A DNA stretch of 15,135 nucleotides from Candidatus Bathyarchaeota archaeon (GTDB taxonomy: Archaea; Thermoproteota; Bathyarchaeia; 40CM-2-53-6). How positions within the stretch are numbered: the stretch's first letter is position 1; every line of letters begins with the position of its first letter. The stretch lies in NCBI GenBank assembly GCA_005882905.1, contig VBBG01000186.1:1-15135 (forward strand). The letters are read 5' to 3'. The notes beneath the pieces are model-generated. The model saw only the letters and a program-made list of their open reading frames with translations. It was not told the DNA's origin and did not search any database. The translations under genes and the position numbers were made by a program. Shown piece by piece: positions 1 to 5,903 of this stretch.

Positions 1-78
1 AATGGCTACGTTGACTCTTTCAGAGGAGAACTCCAGCTCAACGTAGGCCGTTACGGAAAACTAGCCAAAGTGGAGTAG
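1..78 (+). CDS. C-terminal end of an OB-fold ssDNA-binding (RPA/SSB-like) protein, partial
   Basis: The window opens inside this gene. The first frame reads 25 residues beginning NGYVDSFRGELQLNVGRYG and stops at TAG 76-78. The pattern FRG-x-LQLN-x-GRYG is typical of the last strands of archaeal RPA/SSB-like OB folds, which coat single-stranded DNA in replication and repair. That family link is from memory of the motif, not from a search. Nothing upstream is visible, so length, start and operon cannot be judged. The next gene is convergent. Confidence 0.6.
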   Translation, partial: NGYVDSFRGELQLNVGRYGKLAKVE

Positions 79-92
79 CTGCAAGACCGTTC

Positions 93-130
93 AGCCCCTG
101 CAATTCCGGGCTAATCCTTCCTCTGTATTA
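93..130. terminator. Possible weak bidirectional terminator between convergent genes
   Basis: A 5-bp stem (AGCCC 93-97 with GGGCT 108-112) is followed by a pyrimidine-rich run ending in TATTATTTC. It sits between the OB-fold stop at 78 and the HD-protein stop at 128-130. The stem is short and the loop is 10 nt, so this is only suggestive. Confidence 0.25.
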
Positions 131-889
131 TTTCTGAACAATAACCTCAGCGGTGGGCGTTTCAGGTACAGTACCCAATGTGTACCTTGAAAGCACCGTC
201 TTGCGCTGCTGGTTTTCAACCTGTGCGACAACTTCGATAAATCCCTCCAGCTTCGTCCCGGCTATCTTCTTCCTTAGCAACTGGTCGACCTGGAAGATCC
301 CGGACTCGTTGTACATACTTATCTCGACCACGACCGGTTTCTGTTTGCTCTTCCGTATTTTCACGTCTCGGATCGACATTGCTGAGAGTGCATGAATATC
401 CTTCTTTCCCGCGATGAACGGTATCCTGGCGCGTCCTTCTTTCATGTCCAGGGCGTCAGCGACCCTGACTACTCCGGCCTCAAGAGTCAGCTGAGGAATC
501 TCGGACTCATGAGCATAGATAGTATGGAGAGTCTCCGCAGTGATTATCGCCCGTTCTCTTTCGTCGTAGACCCCTTTCAGCAAGCCTGGCAGGAGCTGGA
601 ACGCTAATGGAACACTGAACATGTGATGGTTCTCCCTGTGCGCAACCATTCCTAGGTCGTGTAAGACCGCGCCGAGGAACACGACGACCTCTGCATCATC
701 GTCTGTCATCCTATGGTCAGTAACAATATTCGGCTTCACTCCCGCCTCGAGCAGGTTTCGGAGTATCTTGAGGGCAATGTTCGAGACTATTGCGAAATGA
801 ACGGGCCCGTGATCCGACAGACCTAGTCTCCGCACTGCGTTGACGTTGATGCATTCCCAGAGGCTCTGGAGGTACTCGTCGCCGTTCAC
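128..889 (-). CDS. HD-domain metal-dependent phosphohydrolase
   Basis: HD-superfamily proteins are metal-dependent phosphohydrolases; the substrate of this one is unknown. Counting from the GTG at 889, visible metal-ligand motifs are His27 in DHGPVH, His77-Asp78 in LHDLGM, and an Asp in VRVADALD near residue 145, matching the H...HD...D signature. The C-terminal 90 residues look like a beta-rich accessory domain. The start is doubtful: the same frame stays open upstream, and the 34 codons before the GTG read IFEPASKRIW...LINLPYN...LKSILDR, which looks like the conserved N-terminus of this archaeal family as I remember it. No ATG, GTG or TTG opens that extension. An ATT at 991-989 would be the natural first codon. 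The gene converges on the OB-fold gene and diverges from the crotonase gene. Confidence 0.8.
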   Translation of the reverse strand: MNGDEYLQSLWECINVNAVRRLGLSDHGPVHFAIVSNIALKILRNLLEAGVKPNIVTDHRMTDDDAEVVVFLGAVLHDLGMVAHRENHHMFSVPLAFQLLPGLLKGVYDERERAIITAETLHTIYAHESEIPQLTLEAGVVRVADALDMKEGRARIPFIAGKKDIHALSAMSIRDVKIRKSKQKPVVVEISMYNESGIFQVDQLLRKKIAGTKLEGFIEVVAQVENQQRKTVLSRYTLGTVPETPTAEVIVQK

Positions 890-991
890 GCGATCCAGAA
901 TCGATTTCAGCTTGAGATTCGAATTGTACGGTAGATTGATCAGAAAATTCGCACCGTTACGCCATATCCTCTTCGAAGCCGGTTCAAAAAT

Positions 992-1064
992 GTTCTCGAA
1001 CTGAAGAAAACAATCGAAAAATACAGCTAGAAGTAGCCAGGGTCCACGGAATCGTGAAAATACA
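992..1064. promoter_or_regulatory. Divergent promoter region with a TATA-like core
   Basis: The A/T-rich segment GAAAAATAC at 1016-1024 is the only TATA-like sequence here. Read on the minus strand (GTATTTTTC) it lies about 25-33 nt before the ATT proposed as the HD-protein start, which would fit a leaderless mRNA. On the plus strand it lies about 40 nt before the crotonase ATG, giving a short leader. One element may serve both genes. Confidence 0.35.
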
Positions 1065-1838
1065 ATGGCGACCAGTCAAGATGTCGATTACAGTGTTCGA
1101 GACCACACCGCATGGCTTACGATGAACAGGCCCGGCGTCCTCAACGCTCTGTCAAAGGGAATGTTCAGGGGCCTCGAACTAGCCCTGGCAAGCGCGTCTA
1201 GCGACCCGGCCGTTCACAGTATCGTCATCAGAGGTGAAGGGCGAGCATTCTCGGCCGGGCTCGATGTTAAGGAGGTAAGTGGATTCGCTACGCAGAAGGA
1301 GGCCAGAGACTTCGTATACCGCTTGGTCAAGCCTTTCTGGGAGCGATTCTTCGAGTGCGAAAAGCCCATCCTCTCACTAGTGGACGGACCCGCCTACGGT
1401 GCGGGGGCGGAGATAGCTCTCGCCTCCGACATCGTAATAGCGTCGACCCGATCGACGTTTGCATTCTCCGGGGGGAGGGTGGGAGCTCTCTGCTGTATCT
1501 CTGCGGGACTCGGCCAGTTCTCGATGATCGGCAGAAAAGTCGTCGAAATGAATCTGACAGGAGCAGCCCTAAGCGCGGAGGAGGCTCGATTGTTCGGCCT
1601 CGTAAACTATGTTGAAGAGCCTGGAGGGATAGAGAATCGGGTTGCCAAGATCTTGGACGAAATGCGCCACGTTTCACCCACATCCAACGCGAGCTTCAAA
1701 CGAATACATGGAAGCCTGATCACCGCCCGCATCCTGAATGTGGCATACAAGGAACTGCTTCGTACGATTACAAGCCCTGACTTCAGGACGGGCGCTACAG
1801 CATTCGCACGAAAGGAACCTCCCGAATACTACAAGTAG
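1065..1838 (+). CDS. Enoyl-CoA hydratase/isomerase (crotonase) family protein
   Basis: A 257-residue protein, normal for the crotonase fold, which stabilises acyl-CoA enolates through an oxyanion hole. The first oxyanion-hole segment is AFSAGLDVKE (residues 61-70), and the second is GPAYGAGAEIALASD (108-122). Glu116 aligns by eye with catalytic Glu144 of rat enoyl-CoA hydratase. The position of the second catalytic Glu (Glu164, in the usual FGQPE segment) appears to be Gly136 in FAFSGGRVG. So a plain hydratase is doubtful; an isomerase, hydrolase, lyase or altered hydratase is as likely. The ATG at 1065 begins just before the conserved first strand. The gene stands alone, divergent from the HD gene, so its context does not identify a pathway. 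Confidence 0.85.
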   Translation: MATSQDVDYSVRDHTAWLTMNRPGVLNALSKGMFRGLELALASASSDPAVHSIVIRGEGRAFSAGLDVKEVSGFATQKEARDFVYRLVKPFWERFFECEKPILSLVDGPAYGAGAEIALASDIVIASTRSTFAFSGGRVGALCCISAGLGQFSMIGRKVVEMNLTGAALSAEEARLFGLVNYVEEPGGIENRVAKILDEMRHVSPTSNASFKRIHGSLITARILNVAYKELLRTITSPDFRTGATAFARKEPPEYYK

Positions 1839-1888
1839 GATTGCGGACTAGATCCTGTTCACGCCCGAGCTAACTGCCAGTGAAAGAG

Positions 1889-1899
1889 TCCTTATATCG
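1889..1899 (+). promoter_or_regulatory. Archaeal TATA box (CTTATATCG)
   Basis: CTTATATCG at 1891-1899 is a good archaeal TATA box. Transcription would start near 1918-1922, just ahead of the hairpin at 1928-1964, and would run into the small zinc-finger ORF at 2040. Confidence 0.5.
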
Positions 1900-1927
1900 T
1901 GTTGTCAGCAGTATGACTGAAGTGGGC

Positions 1928-1964
1928 TGCAGAAATCTCGCGCTGAAAACGAATCATTTCTGCA
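1928..1964 (+). other. Perfect 9-bp hairpin, 5' leader or small RNA element
   Basis: TGCAGAAAT (1928-1936) pairs perfectly with ATTTCTGCA (1956-1964) around a 19-nt loop. It starts within about 10 nt of the transcription start predicted from the TATA box at 1891, so the RNA would begin with this stem. It could shape the leader of the zinc-finger ORF or belong to a small RNA. Confidence 0.4.
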
Positions 1965-2039
1965 TCCTGCAATTGAACAATCAGAGGTGTTGAGAAACTG
2001 AGAGGGAGAAATTGGAAAGGGAGAAACGTCCGATCGGAG

Positions 2040-2150
2040 ATGAAAGTATTGCAGTGCCCCAGATGTCATGAGAACATTCGTTTGGACAAATATTCGGCAC
2101 ACATCGCGACGTGCCCGCAACCCGCCGTAGCCACGAGCACGCCTGCGTAG
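2040..2150 (+). CDS. Small 36-residue C2HC zinc-finger protein
   Basis: ATG 2040-2042 to TAG 2148-2150 encodes 36 residues. The core CPRCHENIRLDKYSAHIATC has the spacing C-x2-C-x11-H-x3-C (Cys6, Cys9, His21, Cys25), which is a standard C2HC zinc finger. The tail is Ala/Thr/Pro-rich and probably unstructured. A GGAG lies directly against the ATG, too close for a normal ribosome-binding site, but the purine-rich GGAAAGGGAG near 2015-2024 could serve. A TATA box at 1891 lies about 120 nt upstream of a possible long leader. Tiny zinc-finger proteins are common in archaea; the role of this one is unknown. The precise spacing is the main argument that it is real. Confidence 0.5.
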   Translation: MKVLQCPRCHENIRLDKYSAHIATCPQPAVATSTPA

Positions 2151-2336
2151 GTTGTCAATCCACTAGGTGAAACACAATTCGATCTCGGCCACGCATCGTG
2201 GCGGGGAGTCGATCCACTTAATCTAGGATTAGTTTTGATAATCTCGCCAAGTCAGAAGTGGACCTTTCCTTAGAGATCGAATCATCTGTTTAAGAATCGC
2301 CCCCGTTACGGCGCCCGTCTGCGTCTTCAAATTCGA

Positions 2337-2402
2337 AATCAGCCCAGATCGCGATTCCAAACATCCGATTTGACCTCGCAACATTTTCGCGTTGACCTCT
2401 AC
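2337..2402 (-). repeat. Dispersed repeat, copy A (inverted relative to copy B at 14416-14481)
   Basis: Read on the minus strand, these 66 bases align without gaps to 14416-14481 on the plus strand. About 53 of 66 positions are identical by hand count. The best-conserved cores are GCGAGGTCAAATCGG and GATCTGGGCT. Each copy contains AGGTCAA twice, 22 bases apart. Both copies are intergenic. The nature of the element (small RNA gene, regulatory element, remnant of a small transposon) is not known. Confidence 0.65.
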
Positions 2403-2582
2403 GCTTGAATCACGATCTGCAAAATGTCTGACTGGCCGATTCTGCGCGACAAGCGGGAATCTAAGCCCAGACTGGGTTCGTCTGCGGGGGGCCCTCTCCA
2501 GAAAATGGAGAACGTAGTTGTTCCTCACGACACAAATCCCGCGAGTACAGAAGACCCGAGAAAATTCCTCCCCTACACTATC

Positions 2583-2623
2583 TATCTTTTTCTGCTAACT
2601 TTTTCTTTTCTGTTATCTATTTC
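2583..2623 (+). terminator. Pyrimidine-rich tract, likely archaeal T-tract terminator
   Basis: Runs of T (TCTTTTTCTG, CTTTTTCTTTTCTG) from 2583 to 2623 resemble the oligo-T stretches that end archaeal transcripts. They could end any plus-strand RNA coming from 1918 onward. Confidence 0.4.
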
Positions 2624-2625
2624 TC

Positions 2626-2698
2626 GGCCCGTAAGGGCCACAGGCTCTCAAGGCCTGCGCCTCTAGACCCACACTCGCGGCTAATCCACTCGGCCCAC
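2626..2698 (-). tRNA. tRNA-Ser(UGA)-like fragment lacking a T arm
   Basis: On the minus strand a 5-bp anticodon stem CAGGC/GCCTG encloses the 7-nt loop CTTGAGA (2641-2657), with T at position 33 and anticodon TGA (Ser). It is preceded by GGCG, as in archaeal tRNA-Ser. It is followed by a class II variable arm, GGCCC-TTAC-GGGCC (2626-2639). Upstream, GGGCCGAGTGGATTAG (about 2680-2696) resembles a tRNA-Ser D arm, but an extra 15-20 nt separates it from the anticodon stem. No TTCRA T loop follows, and I find no matching 3' acceptor strand within about 300 nt. It may be a tRNA remnant, an intron-split or permuted tRNA, or coincidence. Confidence 0.3.
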
Positions 2699-2726
2699 GG
2701 GACGCAACTATCGATTGCGTGATCCC
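2699..2726. other. Stable hairpin at the archease start region
   Basis: GGG-ACGCAA (about 2699-2707) pairs with TTGCGT and then TCCC (up to 2726), around loop CTATCGA and with a small GA bulge. It overlaps the only canonical start codon (GTG 2719) of the archease frame. That argues against this GTG being the main start, or for control of its use. Confidence 0.35.
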
Positions 2727-3264
2727 GGCACGGAAGACCGCATTCGGGTCAAAGAAAATTCTCCGCCAGAACTCACCTAATAAACGGTTCCCGCGCACAA
2801 GCCCACAGGCTGGTCTGAATACGCCAGGGAGAACAATAGAAGGTTACAGATTTCTGGAGCATACGAGCGACGCGCACATCGAGGCTTGGGGACCAACTCT
2901 CGAAGGAGCCTTCGCCCACGCCGCAGAAGGCTTCTACGAAACAATGTTGAACGTTCGATCTGTCGAACCGCAGACCATAGACCGCCTTCGCGTGGAAGGC
3001 CACGACGAGAAGGAACTACTCTACGACTGGCTGGAAGCCTTGTTGCTCAAGTTCGACATCGACCGAATGGTCTACTCGGTATTCGATATCACTCGAATCT
3101 CGAACGAGTCGCAGACGATGAAGCTTGAAGCGAAGGTTCGGGGCGAGAAATATGATCAACGTAAGCACGGGGCCAAAGCGGAGATAAAGGGAGTAACCTA
3201 CCATGAGATGCAGATCGAGAGACAGCGTGACAGAGTGACGGTCCGATTCATCCTAGACCTATAG
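2719..3264 (+). CDS. Archease, RtcB ligase activator
   Basis: Archease speeds guanylylation and multiple turnover of the RNA ligase RtcB in tRNA splicing. The archease core begins YRFLEHTSDAHIEAWG, carrying the family's EHT-x-DA motif, and runs about 140 residues. LYDWLEALLL and the C-terminal FILDL are also family hallmarks. The only canonical start in frame is GTG 2719, which adds about 40 residues with no archease character and lies in a hairpin. A TATA-like CCTAATAAAC at 2776-2785 would start transcription near 2805, past that GTG. The likelier start is then a non-standard codon: ATA at 2836, five bases after GGGAG, or CTG at 2815. RtcB follows on the same strand 99 nt downstream with its own TATA box. 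Confidence 0.88.
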   Translation: MIPARKTAFGSKKILRQNSPNKRFPRTSPQAGLNTPGRTIEGYRFLEHTSDAHIEAWGPTLEGAFAHAAEGFYETMLNVRSVEPQTIDRLRVEGHDEKELLYDWLEALLLKFDIDRMVYSVFDITRISNESQTMKLEAKVRGEKYDQRKHGAKAEIKGVTYHEMQIERQRDRVTVRFILDL

Positions 3265-3324
3265 GGAGGACAGCCTAAGCGCTGAAAATCACCGACGGCG
3301 CTAAGAGCCGGCCGGACCAACGAT

Positions 3325-3332
3325 ACTTATAG
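3325..3332 (+). promoter_or_regulatory. TATA box for rtcB (ACTTATAG)
   Basis: ACTTATAG at 3325-3332 predicts a transcription start near 3355, leaving only about 10 nt before the RtcB ATG at 3364. RtcB can therefore be transcribed independently of archease. Confidence 0.55.
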
Positions 3333-3363
3333 CTGAGCCGACACCGCTCCAATTGACCGTTGG

Positions 3364-4851
3364 ATGATGGCCCAAGAAATGAGTTCCGCAAGCAGATCCA
3401 GTTCGAATATACCTCTCACGCGGGTAGCTGAAAACATCTGGGAAGTAGCCCCAGACTTTCAGCCAGGAATGAAGGTCCCGGCGAGAATCTACGCCGACGA
3501 AGACCTCCTCGCTAAGATGCGTACTGACAGGACCATCCAGCAGTGCGTCAACGTGACCCACCTAGACGGGATCTACAACTATGCAATCACGATGCCGGAC
3601 GGGCACGAGGGGTACGGCTTTCCCATTGGTGGAGTTGCTGCCACTGACTATGATGAGGGACTGATCAGCCCGGGCGGGGTCGGCTATGACATTAACTGCG
3701 GAGTTAGGCTAATCCGGACAAATCTCACAGAGGAAGATGTCCGTCCTTCGCTGGCGAAACTTGTCGACACGATATTCAACTTCATCCCATCCGGCCTAGG
3801 CAGCAGGGGCCAGATCCGGCTCACGCCTATGGAGCTTGACAAGGCTGTTACAGATGGTCTCGACTGGGCCATTGACAAGGGATACGCCTGGCCTGAGGAT
3901 CCAAGGACCATCGAGGAGGAGGGCTGTATGGAGGCCGCGGACCCGTCGAAAGTATCCAACAACGCAAGGTCGCGAGGAGCACCACAACTGGGAAGCCTCG
4001 GGAGCGGAAACCACTTCATCGAGATCGAACGCGCCAACAAGATATTCGACAAGCACACGGCTGAACGCCTGGGCATCCACAAAGAGGGCCAGATCCTCGT
4101 CTTGATCCATACGGGAAGCAGAGGCTACGGACACCAGACGTGCAGCGACTATCTGAAAGTGATGGAACGGGCAATAGGAAAATACAACGTCCGCCTCCCG
4201 GATAGAGAGCTGGCAGCATGCCCCAGCAAGAGCCCCGAAGCAGAAGACTATGTCGCCGCCATGTCAGCAGCCTGCAACTTCGCATGGGTCAATAGACAGA
4301 TGATCACGCACTGGGCACGTCAGGCGTTCGAGAAAGTATTCCAACGAACAGCAGACTCGATGGATATGCGGATAGTCTATGATGTCTGCCACAACGTCGC
4401 GAAGGTGGAATCACACAAGATTGATGGCGAGCCAACAAAGGTCATAGTTCACCGGAAGGGTGCAACCCGTGCCTTCCCGCCCGGACACCCCGATGTCCCG
4501 TCCGAATATAGAGACGTTGGCCAGCCCGTACTCATCCCGGGAAGCATGGGGACAAGCAGCTGGGTCCTAGTCGGCACGCCCAAGGCTATGGAGCTAAGCT
4601 TTGGAACAACCGCTCACGGTGCAGGAAGATTCATGAGTCGATCAGCTGCAAAACGCAAATGGCGTGGGGCGGATCTGAAAAGATCGCTTGAAAGCCGCGG
4701 GATCGTGATCAGGGCCGCGAGCATGGAGGTGGTCGCGGAAGAGGCGCCCGAGGCTTACAAGGATGTGGACAGAGTCGCCGAGGTTAGCCACCAGCTGGGC
4801 ATAGGAAGGAAAGTTGTCCGGATGACCCCAATCGGAGTGGCAAAAGGATAG
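3364..4851 (+). CDS. rtcB: RNA-splicing ligase RtcB
   Basis: RtcB joins 2',3'-cyclic phosphate and 5'-hydroxyl RNA ends using GTP and Mn2+; in archaea it ligates tRNA exons after splicing-endonuclease cleavage. All active-site positions known from Pyrococcus horikoshii are present, offset by about 14: Cys112 in GYDINCGVR, Asn216-His217 in SGNHFIE, His249 in IHTGSRGYGH, His343 in YDVCHN, and the guanylylated His418 in TTAHGAGR. The 495-residue length is normal for an intein-free enzyme. ATG 3364 follows closely on a TATA box; ATG 3367 and ATG 3379 are possible alternatives. Archease lies just upstream. The gene ends 3 bases from the convergent PGI/PMI gene, with no obvious terminator between them. 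Confidence 0.97.
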   Translation: MMAQEMSSASRSSSNIPLTRVAENIWEVAPDFQPGMKVPARIYADEDLLAKMRTDRTIQQCVNVTHLDGIYNYAITMPDGHEGYGFPIGGVAATDYDEGLISPGGVGYDINCGVRLIRTNLTEEDVRPSLAKLVDTIFNFIPSGLGSRGQIRLTPMELDKAVTDGLDWAIDKGYAWPEDPRTIEEEGCMEAADPSKVSNNARSRGAPQLGSLGSGNHFIEIERANKIFDKHTAERLGIHKEGQILVLIHTGSRGYGHQTCSDYLKVMERAIGKYNVRLPDRELAACPSKSPEAEDYVAAMSAACNFAWVNRQMITHWARQAFEKVFQRTADSMDMRIVYDVCHNVAKVESHKIDGEPTKVIVHRKGATRAFPPGHPDVPSEYRDVGQPVLIPGSMGTSSWVLVGTPKAMELSFGTTAHGAGRFMSRSAAKRKWRGADLKRSLESRGIVIRAASMEVVAEEAPEAYKDVDRVAEVSHQLGIGRKVVRMTPIGVAKG

Positions 4852-4854
4852 TTA

Positions 4855-5271
4855 CTATCTCCCCCTCCGACTCGCCAATCTACTCTTGTACTCTTCAATG
4901 AGTTCCGTCGGCGTAGGATCAATCTTCTTCAGGATCGCAAGATAGACTGAGACATAGTCAAGGAAGAAAATGGGGGACAGCAGTCTCGTAAGCCGTCCCC
5001 GACCTGGCAATCGCACATCCACAGGGCGAGCCTTCGCAACGGAAGATATGGTTGAAGTGAAGGCTTCCACTATCGAACGCTCGAAGGCCGACTCGTCGCC
5101 GTCACGGATAATGACTGGAAGCATACTACGAGTTGAACCGCGCCAAGCTTCGATCCCGTTGTGGCATGCCTCTGGTAAGATATCGTACTTTGCCAGCTCC
5201 TTGCTGTTCTCGGCGAGCTGATTCTTGAATCGACGAGCGACCGACGACATTCTCTGCAACGAGTATAGCAC
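4855..5271 (-). CDS. Bifunctional phosphoglucose/phosphomannose isomerase, C-terminal half (gene broken)
   Basis: This is the second half of an archaeal PGI/PMI, in a different frame from the first half (5298-5846). The segment ILPEACHNGIEAW matches the catalytic ILPEAHHN region of the Pyrobaculum enzyme, keeping the Glu. DYVSVYLAIL and DPTPTELIEEYK are the family's C-terminal signature. The frame is open from 5322, and its upstream residues RPAKRLAFNLLDHFIVLYS also fit the family, so the GTG at 5271 is not the biological start. The N-terminal frame runs LENLGLQSD and stops at 5300-5298, while this frame already reads RPAKRLA across the same bases. Compared with relatives, a linker of roughly 15-30 residues is missing. 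Either a deletion with frameshift, a frameshifted short linker, or a sequence error. Product probably inactive unless the halves associate. Confidence 0.7.
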   Translation of the reverse strand: MLYSLQRMSSVARRFKNQLAENSKELAKYDILPEACHNGIEAWRGSTRSMLPVIIRDGDESAFERSIVEAFTSTISSVAKARPVDVRLPGRGRLTRLLSPIFFLDYVSVYLAILKKIDPTPTELIEEYKSRLASRRGR

Positions 5272-5297
5272 GATGAAGTGATCCAGAAGGTTGAACG

Positions 5298-5846
5298 CTA
5301 ATCGCTTTGCAGGCCTAGATTTTCAAGAACGGAAGCGGCCGCGACAATCAGTTGACCTAGCGCCGCCCTCGGAGCAAGGGCTGGTTCCACCGCTAGGAAG
5401 GGCGCACGGAGCTGGGAACACAGGTCTGAGAGCTTTCCGCCCGTTCCGACTCCAATCACATGGGCTCGCCGACTATTCGCCGCTCGAAACGCGTTCAACG
5501 TCTCCGAGGTATTACCAGAGTAGCTGATTCCAACAAACAACGTTCCATGATTCACAAAGCCAGGAAGACCCGGCTCCCGGTGAACAAGAGCGGGAATCTT
5601 GAGCTCGTCGCGGAGCCAGTCCAGAACCACATCTCCTGCGCTTGCGGATCCCCCCATTCCCATCAAGACCAGACTGCGAATTCCGGATCGACCGCGCCTC
5701 AACTCTCCAGCCATTTCGTCCGTTCGACGCTTGAAAGCATCTGGAAAATGATTAACGGCGCCAATCATGTCAGACCGATCGATTTTGGCGACAAGGTCAA
5801 AGCTGTCGAGGTCAATCTTCATCTTGAAAGAGCCCGGTGCTGTCAA
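5298..5846 (-). CDS. Bifunctional phosphoglucose/phosphomannose isomerase, N-terminal SIS half (gene broken)
   Basis: The N-terminal SIS (sugar isomerase) domain of archaeal PGI/PMI, which interconverts fructose-6-phosphate with glucose-6-phosphate and mannose-6-phosphate. Visible motifs are LMGMGGSASAGD (about residues 61-72, phosphosugar loop), GISYSGNTSETL (106-117), GTGGKLSDL, and APRAALGQL. It stops early at TAG 5300-5298 after LENLGLQSD; an intact enzyme is about 300-340 residues. The rest lies in another frame (4855-5322). The start may be TTG 5846 or ATG 5822. A TATA-like element on the minus strand at 5877-5866 favours a leaderless TTG or a short leader before the ATG. The gene is divergent from the SPOUT-ribosomal operon. 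Confidence 0.75.
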   Translation of the reverse strand: MTAPGSFKMKIDLDSFDLVAKIDRSDMIGAVNHFPDAFKRRTDEMAGELRRGRSGIRSLVLMGMGGSASAGDVVLDWLRDELKIPALVHREPGLPGFVNHGTLFVGISYSGNTSETLNAFRAANSRRAHVIGVGTGGKLSDLCSQLRAPFLAVEPALAPRAALGQLIVAAASVLENLGLQSD

Positions 5847-5865
5847 GGACGATGCTTAATCTGCC

Positions 5866-5877
5866 GCTAAGTATCTT
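5866..5877. promoter_or_regulatory. Shared divergent TATA element
   Basis: GCTAAGTATCTT at 5866-5877 is near-symmetric (TAAG-TATC-TTA), so it reads as a TATA box on both strands. It lies about 27-38 nt before the SPOUT ATG at 5904 and about 20-31 nt before the PGI/PMI TTG at 5846. Both mRNAs could therefore be leaderless or nearly so. Confidence 0.5.
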
Positions 5878-5903
5878 ATGCCGCAGGCCACTCCAGACAT
5901 CTC

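Larger units (their letters stand above)
2151..2718. other. Gene-poor stretch with structured and repeated sequences
   Basis: I see no convincing protein gene here. Contents: a 6-bp hairpin GCCACG/CGTGGC at 2188-2202; three copies of ATCCACT at 2158, 2212 and 2684; one copy of a dispersed repeat (2337-2402, minus); a pyrimidine-rich tract (2583-2623); a tRNA-Ser-like segment (2626-2698, minus); and a hairpin (2699-2726). Open frames of 80-99 codons here are basic, of low complexity, or run through the T-rich tract. Confidence 0.6.

Noticed and set aside
1327..1683. A 118-codon frame antisense to the crotonase gene
   Set aside because: Extremely arginine- and serine-rich shadow of a well-supported gene.
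2229..2528. A 99-codon minus-strand open frame
   Set aside because: Its sequence is arginine-rich and low in recognisable pattern, it overlaps the dispersed repeat, and it has no clear promoter or ribosome-binding site.
2424..2666. An 80-codon plus-strand frame ending in a hydrophobic stretch
   Set aside because: The apparent membrane helix comes from translating the T-rich tract, and the frame runs through the tRNA-like hairpins.
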